Below, piece after piece: positions 33,595 to 41,571 of a stretch of DNA of 64,000 nt. The notes under the pieces are model-generated. The model saw nothing but the letters and a program-made list of their open reading frames with translations. It ran no database searches and was not told the origin of the DNA. The stretch is from Actinomycetes bacterium (GTDB lineage Bacteria; Actinomycetota; Actinomycetes; Actinomycetales; Microbacteriaceae), in assembly GCA_023436775.1 (NCBI GenBank), contig JAEZHW010000002.1:7372-71371 (forward strand). Reading direction: 5' to 3'. A program made the position numbers and the translations under genes. The first letter of the stretch is position 1. Each line of letters begins with the position of its first letter.

Positions 33595-34518
33595 TTAGCC
33601 CCACCCCATCGCCACAGCAATGAGCAGCATGGTCACCAAGAAGCCACTGAGATAGTTCAGCCACAGGAATCGCCGCCAGGCCCGGTTGGTCTCGCCGGAA
33701 CTGGCGTCTGAGACCCGCCAGTGCGGGGCCGCATTCGCGACATACAGCAGCGGGACCGCAGCCGCCAGCGCAACCGGCCACCCCAACAGCACCATGATGC
33801 CAGCCGAGACCAACCAGAGCAGGGTGGCGCACCACACGGTGCCACGGGCTCCGATCACGGTGGCGATCGAGGCCAGTCCCCCCTGTCGGTCCGGCAGGAT
33901 GTCTTGGACCGCACCGAAGGCGTGGCTGGCCATTGCCCAGGCCGTGAATGCCAGCAGTACACCAATCGCGACGCCACTGAATGGAGCGCCAGCTGCAGCC
34001 AGCCCGACCACGGCAGGCATAACGAAATGCATGGCCGAGGTGATTGAGTCGAGCAACGGCACTTCTTTCCACCGGAAGGGCGGCGCCGAATAGGCGATGA
34101 CAAAGAACACCGCAATCATCACAGTGACGATTGCCAGCTCCCGAGCCAGCACCATCATCGCGATCAAGAACGGCAGGTTCGTGATCGCGACTGCAAGAAG
34201 GACCGAGCGGTGGGTCTCCGGCGGCAGCAGTGCCCCCTCGGCCCCACCTTTTCGGGGATTGGCCACGTCCGAGGCATAGTCGAAGACGTCGTTGATGCCG
34301 TACATGGCGAGGTTATAGGGCACCAGAAAGTACACCGCGCCAAGGATCAACAGCAGCAGATCCGATCCCGCCGGCATGCCGCTCGACACCAGCCAGGCCG
34401 CCGCGAACGGGTAGGCCGTATTGACCCAACTCACTGGCCGCGAAGCGATGGTCAGCCGCCGAAGCAGTCCGCTGGAAGCACTCGTTGGCCGTGACCCGTT
34501 GGCCGAAGTGACCGTCAT
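33595..34518 (-). CDS. crtEb: lycopene elongase (UbiA-family prenyltransferase)
   Basis: Adds two C5 units to lycopene to give C45/C50 acyclic carotenoids (nonaflavuxanthin, flavuxanthin). 307 residues with about eight transmembrane helices and the prenyl-diphosphate motif NDVFDYASD at residues 76-84; a second acidic motif is AFGAVQDILPDRQGG. It is the last gene of the carotenoid operon and overlaps crtYf (ATGA). The order crtI-crtYe-crtYf-crtEb matches Corynebacterium, Micrococcus and Dietzia C50 clusters. Confidence 0.93.
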   Translation of the reverse strand: MTVTSANGSRPTSASSGLLRRLTIASRPVSWVNTAYPFAAAWLVSSGMPAGSDLLLLILGAVYFLVPYNLAMYGINDVFDYASDVANPRKGGAEGALLPPETHRSVLLAVAITNLPFLIAMMVLARELAIVTVMIAVFFVIAYSAPPFRWKEVPLLDSITSAMHFVMPAVVGLAAAGAPFSGVAIGVLLAFTAWAMASHAFGAVQDILPDRQGGLASIATVIGARGTVWCATLLWLVSAGIMVLLGWPVALAAAVPLLYVANAAPHWRVSDASSGETNRAWRRFLWLNYLSGFLVTMLLIAVAMGWG

Positions 34519-34883
34519 GCCCCTGCCCCCATGACTCGATCACGCTGCGGCGACATTGGCGGCTGCGGCTCAGGCCGCAGCAGTTCCCAGATGGCTGGCA
34601 GCAGCAGTCCCGTCACCAGCGGGTACGCGAAGTCTTCCAGTGGCGCGAGGCCCACGCTGAGGCCGGACAGCGACTCAGGAGCGTAGGTAAACAGTCCCGC
34701 TGCGATCATCACATTGTCGAAGACGGCCGTCAGCAGGAACAGTCCGAGGACCGCCAGTGGCATCGCGCGCACATATCGACGTAGGCCCGCCCCACCGTGC
34801 ACCAACACCATCAGCGCGAGCACCGCGATCGTCACCACGACCGAGCCGAGCAGAAACGGCAGCACCACTTCGAGATACGTCAT
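34515..34883 (-). CDS. crtYf: C50 carotenoid cyclase subunit
   Basis: One half of the heterodimeric C50 cyclase, 122 residues and about three transmembrane helices, with the lycopene-cyclase-domain motif GLAPLEDFAYPLVTGLLLP. The ATG at 34883 overlaps the crtYe stop (ATGA); an open frame upstream of it lies within crtYe. Both subunits are needed for activity in known systems. Whether the ring formed is of epsilon, gamma or beta type cannot be read from the sequence. Confidence 0.92.
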   Translation of the reverse strand: MTYLEVVLPFLLGSVVVTIAVLALMVLVHGGAGLRRYVRAMPLAVLGLFLLTAVFDNVMIAAGLFTYAPESLSGLSVGLAPLEDFAYPLVTGLLLPAIWELLRPEPQPPMSPQRDRVMGAGA

Positions 34884-35224
34884 GCGCGCCCCCGTCCACC
34901 CGCGCGAGCCCGTCGCCGCTCCCACCAGTGCAGCGCGCCCGCGTACAACGCCAAGGTCAGATAGCTCAGGAAGAGCAGGAACACCGGTTCCTCCACGGGT
35001 AACTGGTTCGCAAGATCCCAACCGAGCAACCACGGTCCGTCACCCCGTATGAATACTCCGGCCGAGATGCCCACGAAGTCCCAGGCCAGCAGTACGGCTA
35101 GGCCCACAGCGACGACGACCACCGCGCGCAGCGGGGCACGGAACAGCACGAGCTGGTACCGCCAGTCCAGCAGCCCCACCCCGAGCATCGAGAGCAGCAA
35201 CGCTGCCAGGTAGACCCAATTCAT
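34880..35224 (-). CDS. crtYe: C50 carotenoid cyclase subunit
   Basis: Partner subunit, 114 residues and about three transmembrane helices, starting MNWVYLAALLLSMLGVGLLDWRYQL and with the cyclase motif LPVEEPVFLLFLSYLTL. A basic C-terminal tail (RRRARAGGRGRA) follows. It overlaps crtI and crtYf by 4 bp each, which suggests a 1:1 supply of both subunits. Confidence 0.92.
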   Translation of the reverse strand: MNWVYLAALLLSMLGVGLLDWRYQLVLFRAPLRAVVVVAVGLAVLLAWDFVGISAGVFIRGDGPWLLGWDLANQLPVEEPVFLLFLSYLTLALYAGALHWWERRRARAGGRGRA

Positions 35225-36843
35225 CGGCGCGCGATCCCACGCTGCTGCTCAACCCGCTGGCTCGATGCCGGGAGCGGCTCCGGCAGCGGTCCCGCCGAGA
35301 CGTCGCCGCGAATGTGTTTGAGCACGACCTCGGCACTGATTAAGCACATCGGCACGCCCACGCCGGGCGCGACAGTAGCTCCAGCGAAGTACAGCCCATC
35401 GACCGAGTCTGAAACATGCTGGGCACGGAACATCGCCGACTGCCGCAGAATGTGCGCTGGCCCGAGCAATCCGCCCTGCCAGGAGTGATAGCGCTGACGG
35501 TAGTCCTCCGGCCCCAGCGTCTCCCGGATCTGGATGCGCGAGGCGAGGTCCGGGATCGCAGCCCACTCGCTGATGCGCGCGATTGCAGCGTCGACCGCCG
35601 CTTCCACCTCGGGGTCGCCGTGACCGTCACTGCCGCCTCGCCCGATGCCCGGATTTGCCGGCACCGGGATGAGCAGGAAGAGCGCTTCGCAGCCGGCCGG
35701 GGCCATCTGCGGATCCGTGGCGGTGGTGCGCGACAGATAGAACGACGCACCCTCCGGGACGACCCCCTCCGGGGCGGCAATGGCATCAAAGTTGCCGTCC
35801 CAGTCCGCCGCGAAGAAGAGGTTGTGGTGCGCAAGCGTTGGCAACTCACCCTGCACGCCGAGCATGGCAATCACGCCGCCCGGGCCGCTGACGGTGCGGT
35901 CCCACCAGCGATCGGAATGGTCGGCGAGGCCCTTGGGCAGCAGCGCAGTCTCCGTGTGGTGCAGATCCGCCCCCGACACCACCACCTCGGCATCAATCCG
36001 AGTCACTGCCTCGTCACCGCGTCGGCGCGCGGCAACGCCCACAGCACGGTGTCCTTCGACCAGGATCTGCGTCACCTCGGTGTCATAGTCAATCTGGACC
36101 CCAGACTCTCTGGCCAGCCGTTCGAAAAGATCGATCACGGCCGCGAAGCCACCACGGGGGTAGAACACACCCTGTTTCAGGTCCATCGCACTCATGAGTT
36201 GATAGAGCCCGGGTGCCTGACGTGGGTCTGTGCCGATAAAGACCGCCGGGTACTCCAGAATCTGGCGCAGCACCGGGTCGTTGACCATTGCGCGAACCAA
36301 CTTCGCCAGCGAGCGGCCGCGCTGCCGAGCGATGATGGGCAGCCCTCGCACAATCCGACGCTGCAACAGCACCCGCCAGCGGCGGAAGGGGTTGTACAAG
36401 AAGGCTTCTCGTGCCAGTTCCAAGAGGGCTTCCGCATCGCGGACGTATCGGTCCAGGGCCGGACCAAGCCCCGGTTGCCGGGCCTCGAAGAGCGCGCGGA
36501 TGCGCTCGTAGCCATCCGGAATGGTCACCGGCTCCCCCGGCCGCGGATCGGCGTTGGCGCCGGAGAAAACGCGGTACTCCGGGTCGAGCCGCACCACGTC
36601 CAGCTCTTGCTCGAGGCTGGTGCCGAGCAGTCGCAGGAAGTGGTCGTAGACCTCCGGCATCAGGAACCAACTGGGCCCAGTGTCGAACTGATAGCCGCCT
36701 CGACGGAGCACCCCGGCGCGGCCGCCGGGCTGGCCGTGACGCTCCACCACGCGAACGGCAAACCCGTCGCGAGCCAGCAGCGCCGCTGTGGCGAGGCCAG
36801 CGACGCCGGCCCCGATCACCACCGCGCTGCGCGCCGAGGTCAC
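35221..36843 (-). CDS. crtI: phytoene desaturase CrtI
   Basis: FAD-dependent desaturase that takes phytoene to lycopene in four steps. The N-terminal dinucleotide motif is AVVIGAGVAGLATAALLARDGFAVRVVERHGQPGGRAG, and the C-terminal carotene-desaturase signature is GLYFAGATVAPGVGVPMCLISAEVV. GTG at 36843 overlaps the crtB stop (GTGA), giving 540 residues. It lies between the synthase and the C50-specific genes. Confidence 0.97.
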   Translation of the reverse strand: MTSARSAVVIGAGVAGLATAALLARDGFAVRVVERHGQPGGRAGVLRRGGYQFDTGPSWFLMPEVYDHFLRLLGTSLEQELDVVRLDPEYRVFSGANADPRPGEPVTIPDGYERIRALFEARQPGLGPALDRYVRDAEALLELAREAFLYNPFRRWRVLLQRRIVRGLPIIARQRGRSLAKLVRAMVNDPVLRQILEYPAVFIGTDPRQAPGLYQLMSAMDLKQGVFYPRGGFAAVIDLFERLARESGVQIDYDTEVTQILVEGHRAVGVAARRRGDEAVTRIDAEVVVSGADLHHTETALLPKGLADHSDRWWDRTVSGPGGVIAMLGVQGELPTLAHHNLFFAADWDGNFDAIAAPEGVVPEGASFYLSRTTATDPQMAPAGCEALFLLIPVPANPGIGRGGSDGHGDPEVEAAVDAAIARISEWAAIPDLASRIQIRETLGPEDYRQRYHSWQGGLLGPAHILRQSAMFRAQHVSDSVDGLYFAGATVAPGVGVPMCLISAEVVLKHIRGDVSAGPLPEPLPASSQRVEQQRGIARR

Positions 36844-37739
36844 TGCCCTCCCCCGCGGTACTGCCACTTCGCCTTGGCGACGATCCCGAGCTTGGTCAGT
36901 TTCGGAACCGAAATGCGGGCGCGCAGCAGCGAGGGGGCATCCACCGCCTGGATGCGGCGCAGCAATTCTTCGAACAGCCCATGCGCCGCAGCTACGCCGG
37001 GGCGCACGTCGGCTGGCAGCAGCGGAATCGTGTCCGAGGCAGTGGCCAAGTCACAGCGAATGCGCTCCTCCCAGCGCAGCTTGTCCGCCTCGCTGAAGCC
37101 ACGATTCGTCTCCAGGTAGTCGCGCTGCAGCCCCTCCCGGTCGGCAGCGATGTCCCGCAGGAAGTTGACGTTTTGGAAGGCGCGACCCAAGGCGCGACCG
37201 CCAGCATTCAGTAATTCCGCCACGTCGGGCGTGACGGACTTGCCAGCCAGAAACACCTTGAGGCACATCAAGCCGACCACCTCTGCCGAGCCATAGACGT
37301 ACCGCGCATGCTCGGCAGCGTCGTACTGGCTGGTGGTGATGTCGGAACGCATGGATTCGAAGAAGGGCCGGGTTTCCGCCTCACCAATGCCAGCCTCACG
37401 CGCGGTCAGGGCGAACGCGTGCACGATGGGGTTCACGCTGTAGCCGCGCGCGATAGCCCGACTGACTTCGTCTTCGAGGGCGTCCACTTCCTGACGCAGC
37501 GCATCGTCATCCAGCCCGGCCGCACGGCCGACACCGTCCACGATTTCGTCGGCCACGCGCACCAAGGCATACACGTTGCGAACCCCGACTCGGCAGCGCT
37601 CCGGCAGCAACTTCGTTGCCGCGCCGAACGATGTCGAGTAGCCCGCGATGACCTGTGCGGCGGCAGCTTCGCTCACCTCGGTGTACTGCCGGAGCGACTC
37701 GTTGTGGGCTCGCCTCGCGCCTGCGACATTCCGCTTCAT
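36840..37739 (-). CDS. crtB: phytoene synthase CrtB
   Basis: Condenses two GGPP to 15-cis-phytoene. The two Asp-rich motifs are DEIVD (residues 64-68) and DIAAD (196-200), with the trans-isoprenyl segments YVYGSAEVVGLMCLKVF and ALGRAFQNVNFLRDIAADREG. 299 residues, normal length. ATG overlaps the crtE stop (ATGA). Confidence 0.97.
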   Translation of the reverse strand: MKRNVAGARRAHNESLRQYTEVSEAAAAQVIAGYSTSFGAATKLLPERCRVGVRNVYALVRVADEIVDGVGRAAGLDDDALRQEVDALEDEVSRAIARGYSVNPIVHAFALTAREAGIGEAETRPFFESMRSDITTSQYDAAEHARYVYGSAEVVGLMCLKVFLAGKSVTPDVAELLNAGGRALGRAFQNVNFLRDIAADREGLQRDYLETNRGFSEADKLRWEERIRCDLATASDTIPLLPADVRPGVAAAHGLFEELLRRIQAVDAPSLLRARISVPKLTKLGIVAKAKWQYRGGGQ

Positions 37740-38821
37740 GATTTCCTCCCCTGCAGCCGAGTGATGAACACCCGCAATACGTCCGCCAACGCGCTCCCGC
37801 CCGGACCCTGTTCGGCCAGTGCTGCGACGCCGAGCTCAGCGTCCAGCAGGTATCGAGCAATCTCTGCCTCGACCTCGTGCACAGCGCCACTTTCTACGAG
37901 GAAGCCTCGAGCAATGGCCGCTGCTGACTGATCGTACGTGGGCAGGCCCAGCATCGCCTCGATCGCCGGCCAGGATGGCGTACGTCTGGCGTAGGCGATC
38001 AAGAGTGTCTCTTTCCGCTCACCTAGGTCGGCACAGCGCGCCTTGCCGTGTTGTTCCGGCTCCGCGAAGACCCCGAGCAGGTCATCCTGCAACTGGAAGG
38101 CCAGACCAATGGACTGAGCGATTGGCCCGACGTACTGATCGATCTCAGTCGGGGCATCAGCGAGCACTGCAGCCGAACGCAATGGCAACTCGATCGAGTA
38201 CGGTGCGGTCTTGCGCCGAGTCGTGTCTCGCACGAGCGCCAGATCATGGTCCTGTAGGCCGAGCGACAATGCTACGTCGTTGAGTTCACCAGTGATGCTC
38301 TCTGCGATTGACCGATCCAAGAGATCAGTCAAACGGTCCTGCCACTGCCGCGGAAGATCCAATCTGGCGAAGGTGCGATGGACCTCCGACAAGGCTGCAT
38401 TCCCCACCAGGATTGCTGCCGCCGCACCGAAATGCCGAGCATCCTCAGCACTCGCGCCGCGTTGGCTGGCGAGTGTGGCAGCCGTTGCGATCACATTGGG
38501 CTCACCGCGCCGCAACAGGTCACGGTCAATCACATCGTCGTGGAGCAGAAAGGAAATGTGCAGCAGTTCCAGCGCCGTCGCGATCGCAAGTAACTGGTCC
38601 TCGTCGATACGATGGAGCTGGTCGCTCGCCAATGCCTCGTACGCAGCCAGGAAGAGCCTGGGCCGCAAATACTTCCCGCCGCTGCTGAGTCGCTCCGCAG
38701 CTTCCCAGATCTCAGCGAGGCCTTCGCGACCCGGCAGGCTGCGCTGGCGTTGAAAAAAGTCAACGATGCACTCCTCGACGCGCCGGATGCGTGGGTCAGC
38801 CAGCGCCGTATCGGGCGTCAC
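37736..38821 (-). CDS. crtE: geranylgeranyl diphosphate synthase CrtE
   Basis: Trans-prenyltransferase making GGPP for CrtB. First Asp-rich motif DDVID at residues 95-99 (LLHDDVIDRD); the second is DDLLG at 246-250, where Gly replaces the last Asp as in many actinobacterial GGPP synthases. 361 residues from the GTG at 38821, which overlaps the idi stop (GTGA); upstream frame lies inside idi. Confidence 0.95.
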   Translation of the reverse strand: MTPDTALADPRIRRVEECIVDFFQRQRSLPGREGLAEIWEAAERLSSGGKYLRPRLFLAAYEALASDQLHRIDEDQLLAIATALELLHISFLLHDDVIDRDLLRRGEPNVIATAATLASQRGASAEDARHFGAAAAILVGNAALSEVHRTFARLDLPRQWQDRLTDLLDRSIAESITGELNDVALSLGLQDHDLALVRDTTRRKTAPYSIELPLRSAAVLADAPTEIDQYVGPIAQSIGLAFQLQDDLLGVFAEPEQHGKARCADLGERKETLLIAYARRTPSWPAIEAMLGLPTYDQSAAAIARGFLVESGAVHEVEAEIARYLLDAELGVAALAEQGPGGSALADVLRVFITRLQGRKS

Positions 38822-39378
38822 TGCGCTGCTCCGTTGTGCGCCGGGGGCAGGAGTGGGGCAGCCGCGGCGTCCAACATCTGCGGCACCTGGCCACGCAACC
38901 AGGGACTGAACGCATAGGGCGCCAGCTCGACCGCGGCGGCGAGCTGTTCCAAGTTCTCCACCCACGCCCACTCGGCGACCTCATCAGGATCTGGCAGCAG
39001 GTCGCCTCGGAGACGCCCGATGTAGACCGGGCAGTGTTCATGCTCGATCACGCCACTGGCATCGACCGCACGGTACCGGAAGTCTGGGAGCACCTCGGTC
39101 AACCCTTCGACCTCGGTACCAAGTTCTTCCCGAACCCGACGTGCGACGGCGTCCAGCATGTGCTCGCCTGGCCTCGGATGTCCGCAGCAACTGTTCGTCC
39201 ACACACCCGGCCAGCTGCGCTTACTCAGGGCCCGACGGGTAATCAGGACGCGGCCGAGGTCATCAACCAGGTAGCAACTGAAGGCGAGGTGCAGTGGTGT
39301 GTCCGTGGAATGCACGGTCTCGCGATCCGCGGTACCAATCGGCGTACCCTCATCGTCGAGCAGCACAACGAGATCCAT
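38818..39378 (-). CDS. idi: isopentenyl-diphosphate delta-isomerase, type I
   Basis: Balances IPP and DMAPP. Nudix-fold type I enzyme of 186 residues with the catalytic cysteine in WTNSCCGHPRPGE (Cys64/Cys65) and the second acidic/histidine region FRYRAVDASGVIEHEHCPVY. An AAAGGGG Shine-Dalgarno precedes the ATG at 39378. It is the first gene of the operon, so C5 supply and carotenoid synthesis share one transcript. Confidence 0.95.
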   Translation of the reverse strand: MDLVVLLDDEGTPIGTADRETVHSTDTPLHLAFSCYLVDDLGRVLITRRALSKRSWPGVWTNSCCGHPRPGEHMLDAVARRVREELGTEVEGLTEVLPDFRYRAVDASGVIEHEHCPVYIGRLRGDLLPDPDEVAEWAWVENLEQLAAAVELAPYAFSPWLRGQVPQMLDAAAAPLLPPAHNGAAQ

Positions 39379-39396
39379 CGGCGCATCCCCTTTCCT

Positions 39397-39447
39397 AGCC
39401 TATCTAGTCAATAGCCTACCGTGCATGTTGCCAAGAACGCTAGGCAA
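39397..39447 (-). promoter_or_regulatory. candidate promoter/operator of the carotenoid operon
   Basis: TAGGCTA occurs twice, at 39418-39412 and 39402-39396, 9 nt apart. The upstream copy as -10 leaves a leader of about 28 nt with the Shine-Dalgarno. Just upstream, TTGCC-N10-GGCAA (39428-39447) is an inverted repeat. No convincing -35 is present, so an activator or alternative sigma factor is possible. Confidence 0.35.
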
Positions 39448-39545
39448 TAGACGTGACAAGTGCTCGAAAGTCTAACCAACGGTGCAGGGACTGACGACAA
39501 TGTGTCAGGACCTGGCGGGCTCCGTGTCTGCTGCGGGGGGCGACG

Positions 39546-39561
39546 CCAGCGATTTCGCTGG
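39546..39561. terminator. hairpin after the TPR gene
   Basis: CCAGCG-ATTT-CGCTGG, a perfect 6-bp stem 38-53 bp past the stop of the TPR membrane protein gene. It lacks a T-run, so it may be a weak or Rho-assisted terminator. The rest of the gap from 39448 to 39598 shows nothing clear. Confidence 0.35.
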
Positions 39562-39598
39562 AGGAGCCATTCAAGACATCGTGAGTGAGCGGCGCGAG

Positions 39599-40102
39599 TT
39601 AACGGCGCGATTGGCGTTCCAGGCGAATCGCTTCGCGAATCGCAGTCCGACCGCGGCGACGATCGCCCGCGGCATCGTAGGCCAGCCCGAGGCGAAACCA
39701 CGTCCGCCAGTTGTCAGGATCCGTCTCGGCCTCCTGCTGGAACTGGTCAAACACCGCCAGGGCAGCTTCCTTGTCCGGACGCCCACTGGGCATCAGCGGT
39801 ACCTCAACGTCCGGAAGACCACCCTCGGCGTCGAGGATGCGACCGAGGCGATTGGCGTTCGCGCCAAAGCGAATGTCAGCCAAGACGCCATACATCGCGA
39901 GCAGGGGAATCACAATGAAGGCCGCCCCCATGACGACACCGACCAACTCGCCGCTCGAGAGCAAGGCAATCGCCTCGCGCCCAACGAAAAACAGGTAGAT
40001 GCCGAGCACCACCAGCATGAACATGACCCACAGGAACGCCGCCTTGGAACTCCCCCAGCCGGCCCGGGTCGAGGTCTCGTGCGCTCGAGGTTCCTCAGTC
40101 AT
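39599..40102 (-). CDS. membrane protein with C-terminal TPR-like repeat
   Basis: 167 residues with two transmembrane helices (AFLWVMFMLVVLGIYLFFVG and LVGVVMGAAFIVIPLLAMYGV), then a soluble C-terminus with a TPR-like helix pair (KEAALAVFDQFQQEAETDPDNWRTWFRLGLAYDAAGDRRRGRTAIREAIRLE). Its ATG overlaps the dapB stop (ATGA). Similar small membrane/TPR proteins neighbour dapB in related actinobacteria; I do not know their role. Confidence 0.78.
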   Translation of the reverse strand: MTEEPRAHETSTRAGWGSSKAAFLWVMFMLVVLGIYLFFVGREAIALLSSGELVGVVMGAAFIVIPLLAMYGVLADIRFGANANRLGRILDAEGGLPDVEVPLMPSGRPDKEAALAVFDQFQQEAETDPDNWRTWFRLGLAYDAAGDRRRGRTAIREAIRLERQSRR

Positions 40103-40845
40103 GAGTCAAGACCGAGCAGCGAGTCCAGACCCACGGTGAGTCCGTGCGAGGTCGGCAACGCCTTGAGCGCGAGTGCAATACCGTCACGGTAGGAATCGGC
40201 GGACATCGTCAGGTGATCAATGGTCAGGGTCTCGCCGGTGCCGCCGAAGATCACCTGCTGACGCGCCACCACGCCCGGCAAGCGCAGGCTGTGCAACGGG
40301 ATGCCGTCTCGGACCTGGCCGCGCGCCTCCTGGTCACCAAACGGCGCTGCAAACGGTGGCAGGCCAGCCTGCTTGCGAGTCTGCGACAGCAGTTCGGCCG
40401 TGCGCACCGCGGTACCCGACGGTGAGTCCACCTTGCGATCGTGATGGGCCTCGATGATCTCCACTGCAGCAAAGAACTTGGCGGCAGTCGCGGCGAGACG
40501 CGAGCCCAGCACTGACCCAAGCGAGAAGTTCGGCACCACAATGACCCCGGGCGCGTCGGCACCGCGCTGGCGCAGACGCTCGTCAAGGTCAGCCAGGGCC
40601 GCGGCGTCCCACCCCGACGTGGCAATCAATGTCGGAATCCCCGCCTCGATGGCGATCGAAACGAGCGCCTTGCTGGCATGGATGGTCGTCGCATCGATCA
40701 GTAGATCCGCCTCGCGGATCCCATCCGGTGCATCGGCCGAGCCCAGCTCGAGCACCAGCTCAAAGCCGTCCGTGTTGCGAACCACATCAGCGATCACGCT
40801 GCCGAGCCGGCCTCGTGCGCCTGCCAGCGCCACCCTCTTGGTCAT
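40099..40845 (-). CDS. dapB: 4-hydroxy-tetrahydrodipicolinate reductase DapB
   Basis: Second step of the diaminopimelate branch. Nucleotide motif VALAGARGRLGSVIAD; catalytic EAHHDRKVDSPSGTA with His134 and Lys138. 248 residues. TAGACT 6 nt before the ATG overlaps the stop codon of the upstream phosphatase gene, so dapB may be transcribed separately from it and without a leader. Confidence 0.97.
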   Translation of the reverse strand: MTKRVALAGARGRLGSVIADVVRNTDGFELVLELGSADAPDGIREADLLIDATTIHASKALVSIAIEAGIPTLIATSGWDAAALADLDERLRQRGADAPGVIVVPNFSLGSVLGSRLAATAAKFFAAVEIIEAHHDRKVDSPSGTAVRTAELLSQTRKQAGLPPFAAPFGDQEARGQVRDGIPLHSLRLPGVVARQQVIFGGTGETLTIDHLTMSADSYRDGIALALKALPTSHGLTVGLDSLLGLDS

Positions 40846-40851
40846 ACCTCG

Positions 40852-40857
40852 AGTCTA
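40852..40857 (-). promoter_or_regulatory. -10 box TAGACT of dapB, leaderless
   Basis: TAGACT, 6 nt (CGAGGT), then the ATG at 40845. Its first three bases are also the stop codon of the phosphatase gene. GAGGT could alternatively serve as a Shine-Dalgarno. Confidence 0.45.
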
Positions 40858-41475
40858 TCGATGCGGCGCCGCTGCCAAGTTCGACAGCGTCGGGAACCCG
40901 GTGAGCAATTCTGGCGGCAGGTGCCCGGAGTCATTGTGAGCGATCAGCACATGTGGACGGATCGTGCGGACCCGAATCACCGTCAGGCCGCAGTTGACCT
41001 GGCTGATGGTCAGCCAGCGCCAGGCCGGAGCGTCCAGCACGTGCCGGGTGAACCAAGCGATGACGAAGTTGTGCGTCACGAGCAGTTCGTGACGGTCCTC
41101 ACCCGAGGGCGTCATCCACTCAGCGAAGGCGTCCGCCATTTGGGCCGAGCCAGCTTCCCACTGCTCCTGCGTAAACCCACCGTAGAAGCTCTCAAAGCCC
41201 TTAGGCATGTCCGGTTCCGGTCCGTCCGGGATGCAGTCCATCAGCAGCGAGGAGGCCACCGAGTCGTCGCGACCGAGCCCAGCCATGATGCGCTGCGCCG
41301 TCTCCTCGGTGCGCTGCAGCGGGGAATGCCATAGGTGCGTCAGGGGCACATTCCGCAGCCGTTGCGCGATGCGGTCGGCCTGCTGACGGCCCCGGTCCGA
41401 CAACGGACCATCGTCGACGCCAAATTCAGCACCTTCATGTTCGCCATGACGAACCAGATAGAGGAACCTCGACAC
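40855..41475 (-). CDS. histidine phosphatase family protein
   Basis: 206 residues with the phosphohistidine motif LYLVRHGEHEG near the N-terminus and the second catalytic histidine in LLVTHNFVIAW. LWHSPLQRTEETAQ supplies the phosphate-binding Arg. The family includes phosphoglycerate mutases and many phosphatases; substrate unknown. GTG start at 41475 follows GGAGG by 5 nt; upstream residues of the frame are non-homologous. Confidence 0.9.
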   Translation of the reverse strand: MSRFLYLVRHGEHEGAEFGVDDGPLSDRGRQQADRIAQRLRNVPLTHLWHSPLQRTEETAQRIMAGLGRDDSVASSLLMDCIPDGPEPDMPKGFESFYGGFTQEQWEAGSAQMADAFAEWMTPSGEDRHELLVTHNFVIAWFTRHVLDAPAWRWLTISQVNCGLTVIRVRTIRPHVLIAHNDSGHLPPELLTGFPTLSNLAAAPHR

Positions 41476-41571
41476 TGAGGCCTCCTTCCACAAATCCCCA
41501 CCCTCGGGAACGCCCGAGGACCCGAACCAGCCTAGGCGACTCCACTCCCCTTTGGGCGAGGCATACGGAAA

